In this document: one piece after another, positions 7,801 to 13,860 of the stretch | Layout of the letters: each line of letters opens with the position of its first letter | Position numbering within the stretch: the first letter of the stretch is position 1 | Source: CAMTWZ01 sp964412365 | GTDB lineage: Bacteria; Bacteroidota; Rhodothermia; Balneolales; HLUCCA01 | Direction of reading: 5' to 3' | DNA length: 15,645 nucleotides | NCBI GenBank assembly: GCA_964412365.1 | Contig: CAYPOI010000061.1 | Span: 1-15,645 of the forward strand | The notes under the pieces: model-generated | Told to the model about the DNA's origin: nothing | What the model saw: only the letters and a program-made list of their open reading frames with translations | Database searches by the model: none | Translations under genes and position numbers: made by a program

Positions 7801-8446
7801 TGAACTGATTCGACCTCCACACCATGATAATCAGGTCGGCATTTCCATCAGCACACTTTCCATGATTGTGAGTTGATTTTGTCCAATCGTCATATAATTC
7901 AAATCCAGGTCGGTTTTTCAGTTGTTGGAGCACCGCTTTATTACCATTGAACGTATTGGTCTCATAGCCATGTGTCGTGAAACTACTATGTGACATAGGC
8001 TGTGATAGAGTGATCGTATCTACTTTACCGATGACGATGAACTCGTTTCGTGAGAATGTTCGATAATAATTTGTCAAGTTATATCGATGTGTACTACCCA
8101 TCGAAGCAGATGAATCGATAATTGACAGAGCCAAGGATGGAAAACCGTTTTGCGGCCAATTTGCGACGGTATTTACGTCATTTTGAAATTTGGCAAAAAC
8201 AACTCGTGCTCTGAGAGTATCGATAGAAGGCAGATATAGACCCCTATTCGTATTAAGAGAGCAACTTGCAACTGATTGCGGTTGAGTGACAACTTTCTGA
8301 AAACTTTCTTCTTCTTCCAATGTGGTGCCACAGATGAAATCCTGCGCACCTACTTGGCTCGGTATTATGAGCCAGGCCGCCATCAGGATGGCACATAAGG
8401 CGTTTCTAAAACTAGAGAGAGAGAGAGAGGTATTAAGTGTGGTCAT
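4877..8446 (-). CDS. Large secreted metzincin-like metalloprotease, T9SS-sorted
   Basis: A 1189-residue protein from the ATG at 8446. That start follows from a promoter whose predicted start site (about 8483) excludes the ATG at 8485, and from the signal peptide ending QVGAQ. The catalytic region has HELGH (residues 271-275) with a further His at 282, then SMM as a possible Met-turn and an EYLGW stretch like that of M6-type proteases. Next come beta-helix-like repeats (about 590-850; ARISTTGGGKIIAIGTQTKP is typical), a helical region of about 170 residues, and a type A T9SS sorting domain (FPNPFNPETVVTIEL ... VTLIK). The likely role is extracellular protein or polymer breakdown, but the substrate is unknown. 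The gene is first in an operon with the 344-residue protein. Its N-terminal half is markedly AT-rich and its C-terminal half GC-rich. Confidence 0.85.
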   Translation of the reverse strand: MTTLNTSLSLSSFRNALCAILMAAWLIIPSQVGAQDFICGTTLEEEESFQKVVTQPQSVASCSLNTNRGLYLPSIDTLRARVVFAKFQNDVNTVANWPQNGFPSLALSIIDSSASMGSTHRYNLTNYYRTFSRNEFIVIGKVDTITLSQPMSHSSFTTHGYETNTFNGNKAVLQQLKNRPGFELYDDWTKSTHNHGKCADGNADLIIMVWRSNQFNGGPVGGFASLGSGPADTINGIRVLPGFSNPPGSGVTMMRAGGFDSNETLFRTIIHELGHLFLGSGHPVTQGGAGDANGLHKFPSMMTAGNENMFMPNPLESEYLGWAAVDSIGSNGLYDLEDFIASGQAYKWANTSNNDYYYFFYLNNDHVYNDMALNTDDDGLFIMNHRYKPRSDFGFLSGSYLLGLHSYYNRLLSSEGDYDWAHTNPFFEDNGLPIFRRLNSNRKYGRNQLTANQRQDPSTICNNNNASTWMWAISLTNQIVSPPSFNCYDISQPIYAWDTSYNYLGAGFISSFSYENNRAYFSAITNPAAKKYLAWNDTTSFYPLGMAIQVKPLTGSSIEFFFETNHDPFDIDTDRVWSGEIFIPDTVSVVVSNNATLTILPDTRIFLGKNNARISTTGGGKIIAIGTQTKPITFTTSYDTESWSYPNEWGQLFLGSGGNRFEWCVFEYGTKHIEVASRDNEIRNSIFRNGWRGMSSYSNQSGSGPSNSEVLVDHVQMTGNRTVGFVGYYSDSKLSNLTITHNGEAGAWYESANGLSFHRSRVDSNAVGSSTRSGVEANSGSVVHLLRYQSGSYLQGDNSIRAQPQYQVLRANGSTLHMGNYYTIGEPGWSNIHGGSSYLIRNYGSGTVTAHENYWGPSDPTNSDFYGSVDYDFYQTSAVNVFGASSLPIESHYYKDQFLKVRPSDDPSVADLDRQAEEHRSRIRQRATQLRQQLNGASPDPDDIQTFLDLYTLMWDPQWYGQDIDANRAVLSELYAKVTRLSAVSTSAVRAIELQLRAWVSNSPQRAESAALDLLETQQHPGVRLAATQVLMSISEQKGDLTAARDYLSQLSELQRGAGQPEDVVTSYASMMEDIFRTRPEQRFMKGSGIMEQSPTLTTQDPKDEPVLTIFPNPFNPETVVTIELRSEQRVRIEVYNTLGQRVQTLMDGQLTTGHHSVRMDGSAMASGVYLIRVHTSQQTLTQRVTLIK
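8414..8429 (-). repeat. (CT)8 dinucleotide tract in signal-peptide coding
   Basis: Eight uninterrupted AG units on the plus strand (CT on the coding strand) encode SLSLSS just after the protease start codon. Gain or loss of one unit would shift the frame before the mature protein. Confidence 0.8.
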
Positions 8447-8489
8447 GGCGATCGGGGTCTTGGTTAATCGAATTAACATTGGCATAGTC

Positions 8490-8518
8490 AGAATACAAGC
8501 TCAATGTCGCAAAGTCAA
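8490..8518 (-). promoter_or_regulatory. Sigma-70-like promoter of the protease operon
   Basis: On the minus strand TTGACT (8513-8518) and TATTCT (8490-8495) are spaced by exactly 17 nt. Transcription would begin near 8483, about 37 nt before the ATG at 8446. The ATG at 8485 lies at or before the start site, which rules it out as initiator. Confidence 0.65.
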
Positions 8519-8525
8519 GTAAATG

Positions 8526-8688
8526 GCTTCTTCGCCGCTTCGCGGCTCAGGATGACAAGTGCGATGCACAAAATAGTAGAGGCGGCATAACAAGATCCCA
8601 AGCATGCTTAGGAAATAGTTATGCCGCATTTTGATTTACGCGATGCACTGTCATCCTGAGCGAAGGGCGAAGCCCGTAGCGAAGGATC
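8526..8688. repeat. MITE-like inverted-repeat element, copy 2
   Basis: Inner arms CTCAGGATGACA (8546-8557) and TGTCATCCTGAG (8649-8660) flank 91 bases, as in copy 1. The hairpin GCGGCATAAC/GTTATGCCGC at 8582-8627 has the same length (46 nt) as in copy 1, and its inner stem is CC-AAGC-AT-GCTT-A-GG. The remaining gap up to the GHL10-like gene (8689-8770) holds further GCACATCGCACC-type repeat words and no gene. Confidence 0.75.
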
Positions 8689-8747
8689 TATAGTCCCCGA
8701 CTAAAGCCGTGAATTAGTGTTAAGCCCCTCTTGCATCGCACATCGCA

Positions 8748-8983
8748 CCTCGCGCCCCGCACATCGATACCTATTTCAAGAGAGTAATTTTTCTACTCTC
8801 TCGAAACCCAGCAGCTTCCAGAATGATGACATACATCCCACTCGGCAAACCCGCCGCATCAAACGTGACGGAGTGTTGGCCGGAAGACATCATCCCATCG
8901 ACAAGAATTTGTATTTCGCGTCCCATCACATCATAAACAGCGATTCGCGTTTCTCGTCCCACGTCCATCGTCCATCGTATGTG
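8748..8983 (-). repeat. Sorting-domain DNA cassette, copy B
   Basis: This is the partner of 3805-4040. It covers 23 bases after the stop codon and the sorting-domain coding part of the GHL10-like gene. Positions 8888-8983 differ from 3945-4040 at 2 of 96 bases, and 8748-8782 from 3805-3839 at 2 of 35. Confidence 0.8.
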
Positions 8984-10231
8984 TGTTGTCGGATTGAACG
9001 GATTTGGGTAACTCGAAAGCAGCTCTATCCCTACGTGTCGATCATCCTTTTCTATTGATGTCGGATATCGCTGAACGCCATTTCGGCCCGGGATGGTGGC
9101 GGGAGTTTGGTAGAACTCGGTTTTCACGAGGGTGCCGAGCTCGTTGTTGTTTTTCCGGAGGCCTTCATAGAAGAAGAAGGCTTCGCCTTTCACGCCTCGT
9201 GTGCGGTTGGCTTGCATATAAAGTCGTAAAGAATCCGCGGGGATGATGAACGAACCGACATTCATCAGGATTCCTGCGATCAGTTTTTCCCGTCCCGCAT
9301 CGTTTATCGGCTGATTCCACGCCGCGTTCAGCTCGAACACATAATCGGCGCGGTTGTAGCGGTACAATTGCGGCACCCAATGGTCGATGATTCCATCCTT
9401 GACCCAAGCCCGACTGTCTTGAAGATATTCGTTCAAACCCCAAGGATAGATATTTGGGGATGAAGCCACGAACAGCTCCGGATCATGCCCTTTCACACTA
9501 TCACGCACCATCTTATAGAATCGGGTGAGTTCGTTGGCGCGCCAGTTTTTCCAAGATTGATTCTGCGGATCGGTCGGCGGATAAACCCCATTGAAGGTCT
9601 TATACAACTCGCGGGTGTAGGTGTCATAGCCGCATTCCACCGGCATGGCCGGCATCCGATCGGAGAATTCGACCCCATCCACATCATAGTTCCGGACGAC
9701 TTCCATCACCAACTCGAGCATGAAATTTTGGACGTTCTCATTGATGCCGTTCATCCAATCGAATCCGTTTTTCTTGCAGATGTCGCCATTCACATGTCGC
9801 GCGGCCCAATCGGGATACGTTTGAAGGATGAAGCCGCCGGTGGCCGGACCCGTGAGGCCTGAATAATTCGTTGCAAAGCCATATTCGAACCACGGATACA
9901 CTTCCATGCCGTGTTTGTGCGCTTCGCGGATGAGGACGGCAAGCGGATCGCGTCCGGCGAACGACGCATGAGGATGAATAGGTCGGTCGAAGTGATGATC
10001 CATCACAGCACTCGGATAAATCGTGTATCCGCCGTTCTGCACCACCGGAAGCACGGCGTTAAACCCAGCCGCGGCGAGGAATTCCATCGCTTCGATGATG
10101 GCCGCGTCCGAAAAGAGGACTTGCGAATCAACGTTGGTGAGTTTCACACCGCGGAGTTCTTCGACGAATTGGGAAGAAAGCCGACCGGGGAGAAAAAGGG
10201 CGAACAGGCTGAGGAGGAGTAAGGTGCGCAT
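8771..10231 (-). CDS. GHL10-family glycoside-hydrolase-like secreted protein, T9SS-sorted
   Basis: A 486-residue protein. It has a signal peptide (MRTLLLLSLFALFLPGRLSSQ), a (beta/alpha)8-barrel-like domain of the GHL10/DUF187 type (about residues 23-375) and a type A T9SS sorting domain (about 404-486). Family landmarks are RGVKLTN at the domain start, the HKHGMEVYPWFEYGF stretch, the strand YDVDGVEFSDRMP carrying likely acidic active-site residues, SSPNIYPWG, and QDSRAWVKDGIIDHWVPQLY. The family is thought to cut polysaccharides, but its substrate is unproven. I chose the ATG at 10231; the open frame extends 49 codons further upstream, but those codons are repeat DNA with no signal peptide at their start. 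No Shine-Dalgarno or convincing promoter is seen; read-through from acr3 is possible. Confidence 0.88.
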   Translation of the reverse strand: MRTLLLLSLFALFLPGRLSSQFVEELRGVKLTNVDSQVLFSDAAIIEAMEFLAAAGFNAVLPVVQNGGYTIYPSAVMDHHFDRPIHPHASFAGRDPLAVLIREAHKHGMEVYPWFEYGFATNYSGLTGPATGGFILQTYPDWAARHVNGDICKKNGFDWMNGINENVQNFMLELVMEVVRNYDVDGVEFSDRMPAMPVECGYDTYTRELYKTFNGVYPPTDPQNQSWKNWRANELTRFYKMVRDSVKGHDPELFVASSPNIYPWGLNEYLQDSRAWVKDGIIDHWVPQLYRYNRADYVFELNAAWNQPINDAGREKLIAGILMNVGSFIIPADSLRLYMQANRTRGVKGEAFFFYEGLRKNNNELGTLVKTEFYQTPATIPGRNGVQRYPTSIEKDDRHVGIELLSSYPNPFNPTTHIRWTMDVGRETRIAVYDVMGREIQILVDGMMSSGQHSVTFDAAGLPSGMYVIILEAAGFRESRKITLLK

Positions 10232-10288
10232 GGGGGAAGATAGGAAAACGGGAATCGGGAATCGGAAATCAGCAAGATGTAATGGGCG

Positions 10289-10377
10289 TGATGTGCGATG
10301 TGCGATGTGCGAAGCAAGAGGTGCTTCGCAGCATAGAATGGGTCCTTCGCTTCGCACATCGCGCGTCGAACTTCGCA
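10289..10377. repeat. GTGCGA/GAAGC repeat copy 2, with tandem GATGTGC
   Basis: GATGTGC occurs three times in tandem, followed by a GCGAAG/CTTCGC hairpin (10309-10329) and GGTCCTTCGCTTCGC. Much of it aligns with 3591-3652. It fills most of the gap between acr3 and the GHL10-like gene; no gene is present. Confidence 0.7.
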
Positions 10378-11406
10378 CTATTTATATAGCTTCTTCTTCA
10401 ACCAAAACGACACCCTCACCAATAGTATTAATGCCGGGACTTCCACCAACGGACCAACGACGCCCGTGAATGCTTGTCCGCTGTTGAGACCGAACACAGC
10501 GATGGCGACGGCGATGGCCAGCTCGAAGTTGTTCCCCGCCGCGGTGAAGGCCACGGCTGCGTTCTGATCGTAGGGCGCTCCCTGCCATTTCGTGACAAAG
10601 AACCCGATGAGAAACATCAGTGCGAAATAAATGAGCATCGGAACGGCGATGCGAAGCACATCAAAGGGAATTTCCACGATCACATCCCCCTTCAGGCTGA
10701 ACATCACCACAATCGTGAACAACAATGCGATGAGCGTGATGGGGGAAATCAACGGGATGAAGCGTTTCTCATACCAGTCGGTCCCATATTTTTTAGCGAG
10801 GATATATCGACTGAGGAAACCGGCCGCGAATGGGATTCCCAAATAAATGGCCACGCTTTCGGCGATCATGCCTATGGAGATGTCCACAATGGCGCCTTCA
10901 AACCCGAAGAAGGGCGGTAGCCAGGTTATGAAAATCCAGGCATAAAAGCTGTAGAAAAAGACTTGGAAGAGGGAATTCAACGCGACGAGTCCGGCGCCAT
11001 ATTCTTTGCTTCCATCCGCCAGATCATTCCAAACCAGAACCATGGCGATGCATCGGGCCAGGCCGATGAGGATGAGTCCGACCATGTATTCCGGATAATC
11101 GCGCAAGAAAATGATGGCCAAGAAGAACATCAAGAGTGGACCCACGATCCAGTTCAACACCAACGATATCGTGAGGATGCGGGTATTTCGGAATACCTGC
11201 GGCAGCAAAGCATAATTCACTTTCGCCAACGGCGGGTACATCATGAGGATCAATCCGATCGCGATGGGAATGTTGGTGCTTCCGTAGCTGAACGAATGGA
11301 TGATGTCGGATGAGGCTGGGATCCAATAACCGATCGCCACACCGATGGCCATGGCTACGAAGATCCACAATGTGAGGAATCGGTCGAGGAATCCCAGTTT
11401 TTTCAT
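10378..11406 (-). CDS. acr3: Arsenite efflux permease, ACR3 family
   Basis: A 342-residue inner-membrane protein with about ten hydrophobic segments. It expels arsenite, As(III), from the cytoplasm using the proton gradient. Family signatures are present: GLARCIAMVLVWN with the essential Cys (C119) and GNNFELAIAVAI with the conserved Glu (E295). The length is usual for ACR3. The ATG at 11406 lies one base past the arsM stop codon, and GGAG stands seven bases before it inside the arsM end, so the genes are translationally coupled. The frame extends 26 codons upstream within arsM, but those codons are not ACR3-like. It is the last gene of arsR-arsM-acr3. Confidence 0.96.
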   Translation of the reverse strand: MKKLGFLDRFLTLWIFVAMAIGVAIGYWIPASSDIIHSFSYGSTNIPIAIGLILMMYPPLAKVNYALLPQVFRNTRILTISLVLNWIVGPLLMFFLAIIFLRDYPEYMVGLILIGLARCIAMVLVWNDLADGSKEYGAGLVALNSLFQVFFYSFYAWIFITWLPPFFGFEGAIVDISIGMIAESVAIYLGIPFAAGFLSRYILAKKYGTDWYEKRFIPLISPITLIALLFTIVVMFSLKGDVIVEIPFDVLRIAVPMLIYFALMFLIGFFVTKWQGAPYDQNAAVAFTAAGNNFELAIAVAIAVFGLNSGQAFTGVVGPLVEVPALILLVRVSFWLKKKLYK

Positions 11407-11407
11407 C

Positions 11408-12196
11408 TTATTTCTCCGCGTAGACCGTGATGCTGTAGATGCCGGCCTGCACCGTTTCGGTGGTGAAACGCGACAAGATCTCATCCGGAACCGTGATCAC
11501 TTTTTCTTTTTGGATGGTGATGTTCTTGAAGCCGGCGGCTTCGATGTCGCGAAGATAATCCTCTTTTTGAACCGCGCCCGACACACATCCCGCATACATT
11601 TCGGCGGCTTCGCGAAGATCGGCTGGAAGTTCGCCGATGAGCACGATGTCGGAAATGCTGAAGTGTCCGCCGGGTTTGAGTACGCGATAGATCTCGCTCA
11701 ACACGGCAGGTTTGTTCGGCACCAGATTCAGCACGCAATTGCTGATCACCACATCGGCCACGGAATCGGAAACGGGCATATTTTCGATGTCACCTTGGCG
11801 AAACTCGACGTTCACGTAACCGAGTGTTTCGGTATTGCGACGCGCTTTTTCGATCATAGCGGGTGTGAAGTCGATTCCGATGACTTTGCCTTCGTCGCCT
11901 ACTTCGTGACGAGCCACAAATACATCATTTCCAGCGCCGGAGCCAAGGTCGATCACGGTATCGCCTTTGCGGATCTTGGCGAATTCGGTGGGGAGGCCGC
12001 AGCCGAGGCCGAGGTCGGCATCCGCGACATAGCCATCGAGGTGGTCGTATTGGTCGGTCATGATGTTGGCCACATCTTGCGTGGTGCAGCATCCGCCGGC
12101 GCCGCAGCAGCTCATCGCATTGGTGGCTTTGTCTTGAAGGGCGATCTCGGAGTATTTCTCACGGACCAGGTCTTTGAGGTCGAGCGTTGTTTTCAT
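11408..12196 (-). CDS. arsM: Arsenite S-adenosylmethionine methyltransferase
   Basis: A 262-residue cytoplasmic enzyme that methylates As(III) with S-adenosylmethionine, giving mono- to trimethyl arsenicals. SAM motif I is VIDLGSGAGNDVF (residues 81-93) and the acidic strand end is IGIDF. The three cysteines needed for arsenic binding are present: C66 (GLGCGLP), C154 (SNCVLNL) and C204 (AGCVSGAV). The C154-C204 spacing of 50 equals that of the algal enzyme CmArsM (C174-C224). The N-terminal SCCGAGGCC (29-37) is typical of many bacterial ArsM proteins. It lies between arsR and acr3 in one operon. No Shine-Dalgarno is visible, and an ArsR-like palindrome overlaps its start codon. Confidence 0.96.
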   Translation of the reverse strand: MKTTLDLKDLVREKYSEIALQDKATNAMSCCGAGGCCTTQDVANIMTDQYDHLDGYVADADLGLGCGLPTEFAKIRKGDTVIDLGSGAGNDVFVARHEVGDEGKVIGIDFTPAMIEKARRNTETLGYVNVEFRQGDIENMPVSDSVADVVISNCVLNLVPNKPAVLSEIYRVLKPGGHFSISDIVLIGELPADLREAAEMYAGCVSGAVQKEDYLRDIEAAGFKNITIQKEKVITVPDEILSRFTTETVQAGIYSITVYAEK

Positions 12197-12210
12197 CGGT
12201 TTATTACGAT
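12195..12210. promoter_or_regulatory. Second ArsR-like palindrome over the arsM start codon
   Basis: ATCGGTTTATTACGAT matches the arsR operator at 12574-12589 (read as ATCGTATTATTACGAT) in 14 of 16 positions. It includes two bases of the arsM start codon. Binding by ArsR is inference; it could act as a roadblock or control an internal promoter. Confidence 0.5.
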
Positions 12211-12232
12211 TAATGATGGATAAAAAAATGGG

Positions 12233-12562
12233 TTAGCACGCGCATGAAGCGGATGTCATATTCTGGCTGAGTTCCGAAAAGAGGGACATCATCTCGGCGA
12301 TAGCGTCCGGATTCACACAATAGCAGACCGACGGACCGTCGATCGAGCCTTGAATCAATCCCGCGTCTTTGAGTTCGCGCAGATGTTGCGACACCGTGCT
12401 TTGCGCCAACGGAAGCTCATCGACAATGTCCCCGCACATGCAGGATGATTTGCGAATGAGCACATTCAGAATCGCGACGCGGGCCGGATGAGCCAAAGCT
12501 TTGGCATATCCGGCGATGCGGAGTTCTCTGACAGAGTAGTTGGCGGTTTTTGTGGTTCCCAT
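12233..12562 (-). CDS. arsR: ArsR-family arsenic-responsive repressor
   Basis: A 109-residue winged-helix repressor that leaves DNA when it binds As(III). The core LAHPARVAILNVL is typical, and the recognition helix is within LAQSTVSQHLRELKDAGL (residues 52-69). C41 and C43 in CMCGDIV occupy the position of the arsenic-binding CxC of ArsR (ELCVCDL). Extra pairs C80/C82 and C107/C109 (SASCAC at the end) could supply the third thiol, or could serve a C-terminal site as in other ArsR subtypes. It is the first gene of arsR-arsM-acr3 and is divergent from the CxCC lipoprotein gene. Autoregulation is expected from the palindrome over its promoter. Confidence 0.95.
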   Translation of the reverse strand: MGTTKTANYSVRELRIAGYAKALAHPARVAILNVLIRKSSCMCGDIVDELPLAQSTVSQHLRELKDAGLIQGSIDGPSVCYCVNPDAIAEMMSLFSELSQNMTSASCAC

Positions 12563-12573
12563 GGGAGTGCTTT

Positions 12574-12589
12574 ATCGTAATAATACGAT
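12574..12589. promoter_or_regulatory. ArsR operator (6-4-6 inverted repeat)
   Basis: ATCGTA-ATAA-TACGAT is a perfect 6-bp inverted repeat located 12 nt upstream of arsR. It overlaps the -10 box of the arsR promoter and lies 41 nt before the divergent lipoprotein gene, so one bound ArsR dimer could repress both directions. Confidence 0.8.
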
Positions 12590-12608
12590 GATAGTTTCAG
12601 GTTAACAA
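12580..12608 (-). promoter_or_regulatory. Sigma-70-like promoter of arsR-arsM-acr3
   Basis: On the minus strand TTGTTA (12603-12608) and TATTAT (12580-12585) are separated by exactly 17 nt. The predicted start lies near 12573, giving an mRNA leader of only about ten bases before the arsR ATG. The -10 box is inside the operator. Confidence 0.75.
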
Positions 12609-12630
12609 GAGATATCCATACTTTCAGCGG

Positions 12631-13848
12631 ATGAAACATCTATCCATATCCTTGGTCGTCCTGCTGTTGATGCAATGCGGACCCGCAATCGAGCCGCAGC
12701 CCAACATCACGTCCCTATCTAATCCTACTCCGCAAGGAGCCTCATACCCGAACCTTCACAGCGATTCGGGTGGCGCGATCATGAGTTGGCTACAGGATGG
12801 GAGCATCGCCTATTCCAAATATGTAGATGGGGCATGGTCCGATCCCGAAACCGTGAACTCATCCTCCTCATACTTCGTGAACTGGGCCGATTTTCCATCA
12901 GTCGTGTCGTGGGATGGAAACCCCATCGCGGCCCATTGGCTTCAAAAAGTGGAAGGCGGCACCTATGCCTATCATGTGAACATGACCATGATGCAGGCGG
13001 ATGGATCTTGGGGGGATGTGTTTTCTCCGCATACCGATGGCACGCCGACCGAACATGGATTCGTTTCACTTTTACCTTTGAATTCGACACAAGTTCTCGC
13101 GGTTTGGTTGGATGGTCGCAACACGGAAGGAAACTCGCATGAAGGTCATGACGAGCACTCCTCTGGCACAACGGATTTGTCCACCGCCATGACCCTGCGC
13201 TCCGCCGTGGTATCAACAGACGGAACCCTGTCACATGAACACGAAATTGATTCCGCGATTTGTGATTGTTGCCAAACGGGACTCACAGCCGTTCCAGGTG
13301 GCGCATTGGCCATTTACCGCAACCGCGACGAAAATGAAATCCGCGACATCGCCATCGCCCGTTTCGACCTCGAATCCGGAACGTGGAGCAACCCTGAAAT
13401 TCCAAATGCGGATGGATGGGAGATCGGGGGCTGTCCGGTGAACGGACCGCGAATCATTGCCAACGGTCAACATGTGATCGCCGTTTGGTTCACCATGGCC
13501 GGAGGCACCCCTGCTGTTAAAGCGATGCGCTCAACGGATGGTGGCATCACCTTCGGCAAATCGGTTGTAATCGATGAAACCAAGAACTCGGGTCGGGTGG
13601 ATGTGGTGCTGGATCCGACTGGCGATGCGTGGATCAGTTGGCTTGGTTCTGAAAACGATCAACCCAGATTAGCGCTTCGGAATTGGCAGCAAAATGGAAC
13701 CGTAGGCAAAACACATTACGTCAGCGGGATGGATGTGACCCGGCGCTCCGGTTTTCCCCGAATGGCGGCCGTAGATGAAGGGATTCTGATGGCTTGGACG
13801 GATCCTGAGAATGGGGGCTCCATCAAAACCATTCTCATCACTCATTGA
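12631..13848 (+). CDS. Putative lipoprotein, sialidase-like fold, CxCC and GCPV motifs
   Basis: A 405-residue exported protein. The lipobox-like LLMQC puts the lipid on C16; the Q before it is unusual, so export with lipidation is likely but not certain. The rest has repeated W/D-rich strands such as MSWLQDG, LAVWLDGR and MRSTDGGITFG (BNR/Asp-box-like), suggesting a beta propeller of the kind databases often label exo-alpha-sialidase. I see no complete sialidase active site. Distinctive are HEGHDEH (170-176), CDCC (211-214) with YRNRDENEIRDI after it, and GCPVNGP (C268). These recur in a widespread uncharacterised family as I recall it. Its divergent position across the ArsR operator suggests arsenic or metal control; metal or arsenic binding is inference. 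Confidence 0.8.
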   Translation: MKHLSISLVVLLLMQCGPAIEPQPNITSLSNPTPQGASYPNLHSDSGGAIMSWLQDGSIAYSKYVDGAWSDPETVNSSSSYFVNWADFPSVVSWDGNPIAAHWLQKVEGGTYAYHVNMTMMQADGSWGDVFSPHTDGTPTEHGFVSLLPLNSTQVLAVWLDGRNTEGNSHEGHDEHSSGTTDLSTAMTLRSAVVSTDGTLSHEHEIDSAICDCCQTGLTAVPGGALAIYRNRDENEIRDIAIARFDLESGTWSNPEIPNADGWEIGGCPVNGPRIIANGQHVIAVWFTMAGGTPAVKAMRSTDGGITFGKSVVIDETKNSGRVDVVLDPTGDAWISWLGSENDQPRLALRNWQQNGTVGKTHYVSGMDVTRRSGFPRMAAVDEGILMAWTDPENGGSIKTILITH

Positions 13849-13860
13849 CAACTCAATTAC

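Noticed and set aside
10100..10120. GTGAGTTTCAC palindrome as a further Crp-type site
   Set aside because: The spacer is 3 nt instead of 6 and it lies inside the GHL10-like coding region.
10232..10378. 49-codon N-terminal extension of the GHL10-like protein
   Set aside because: The codons are repeat DNA, the predicted start has no signal peptide, and a proper signal peptide begins at 10231.
11345..12223. 292-codon open frame on the plus strand across arsM
   Set aside because: It is fully antisense to arsM, which has clear family motifs; the product is a low-complexity mirror of arsM codons.
12631..13848. Call as a true exo-alpha-sialidase
   Set aside because: Asp-box-like repeats are present, but no complete arginine triad or other catalytic set was recognised; the conserved residues are Cys and His.
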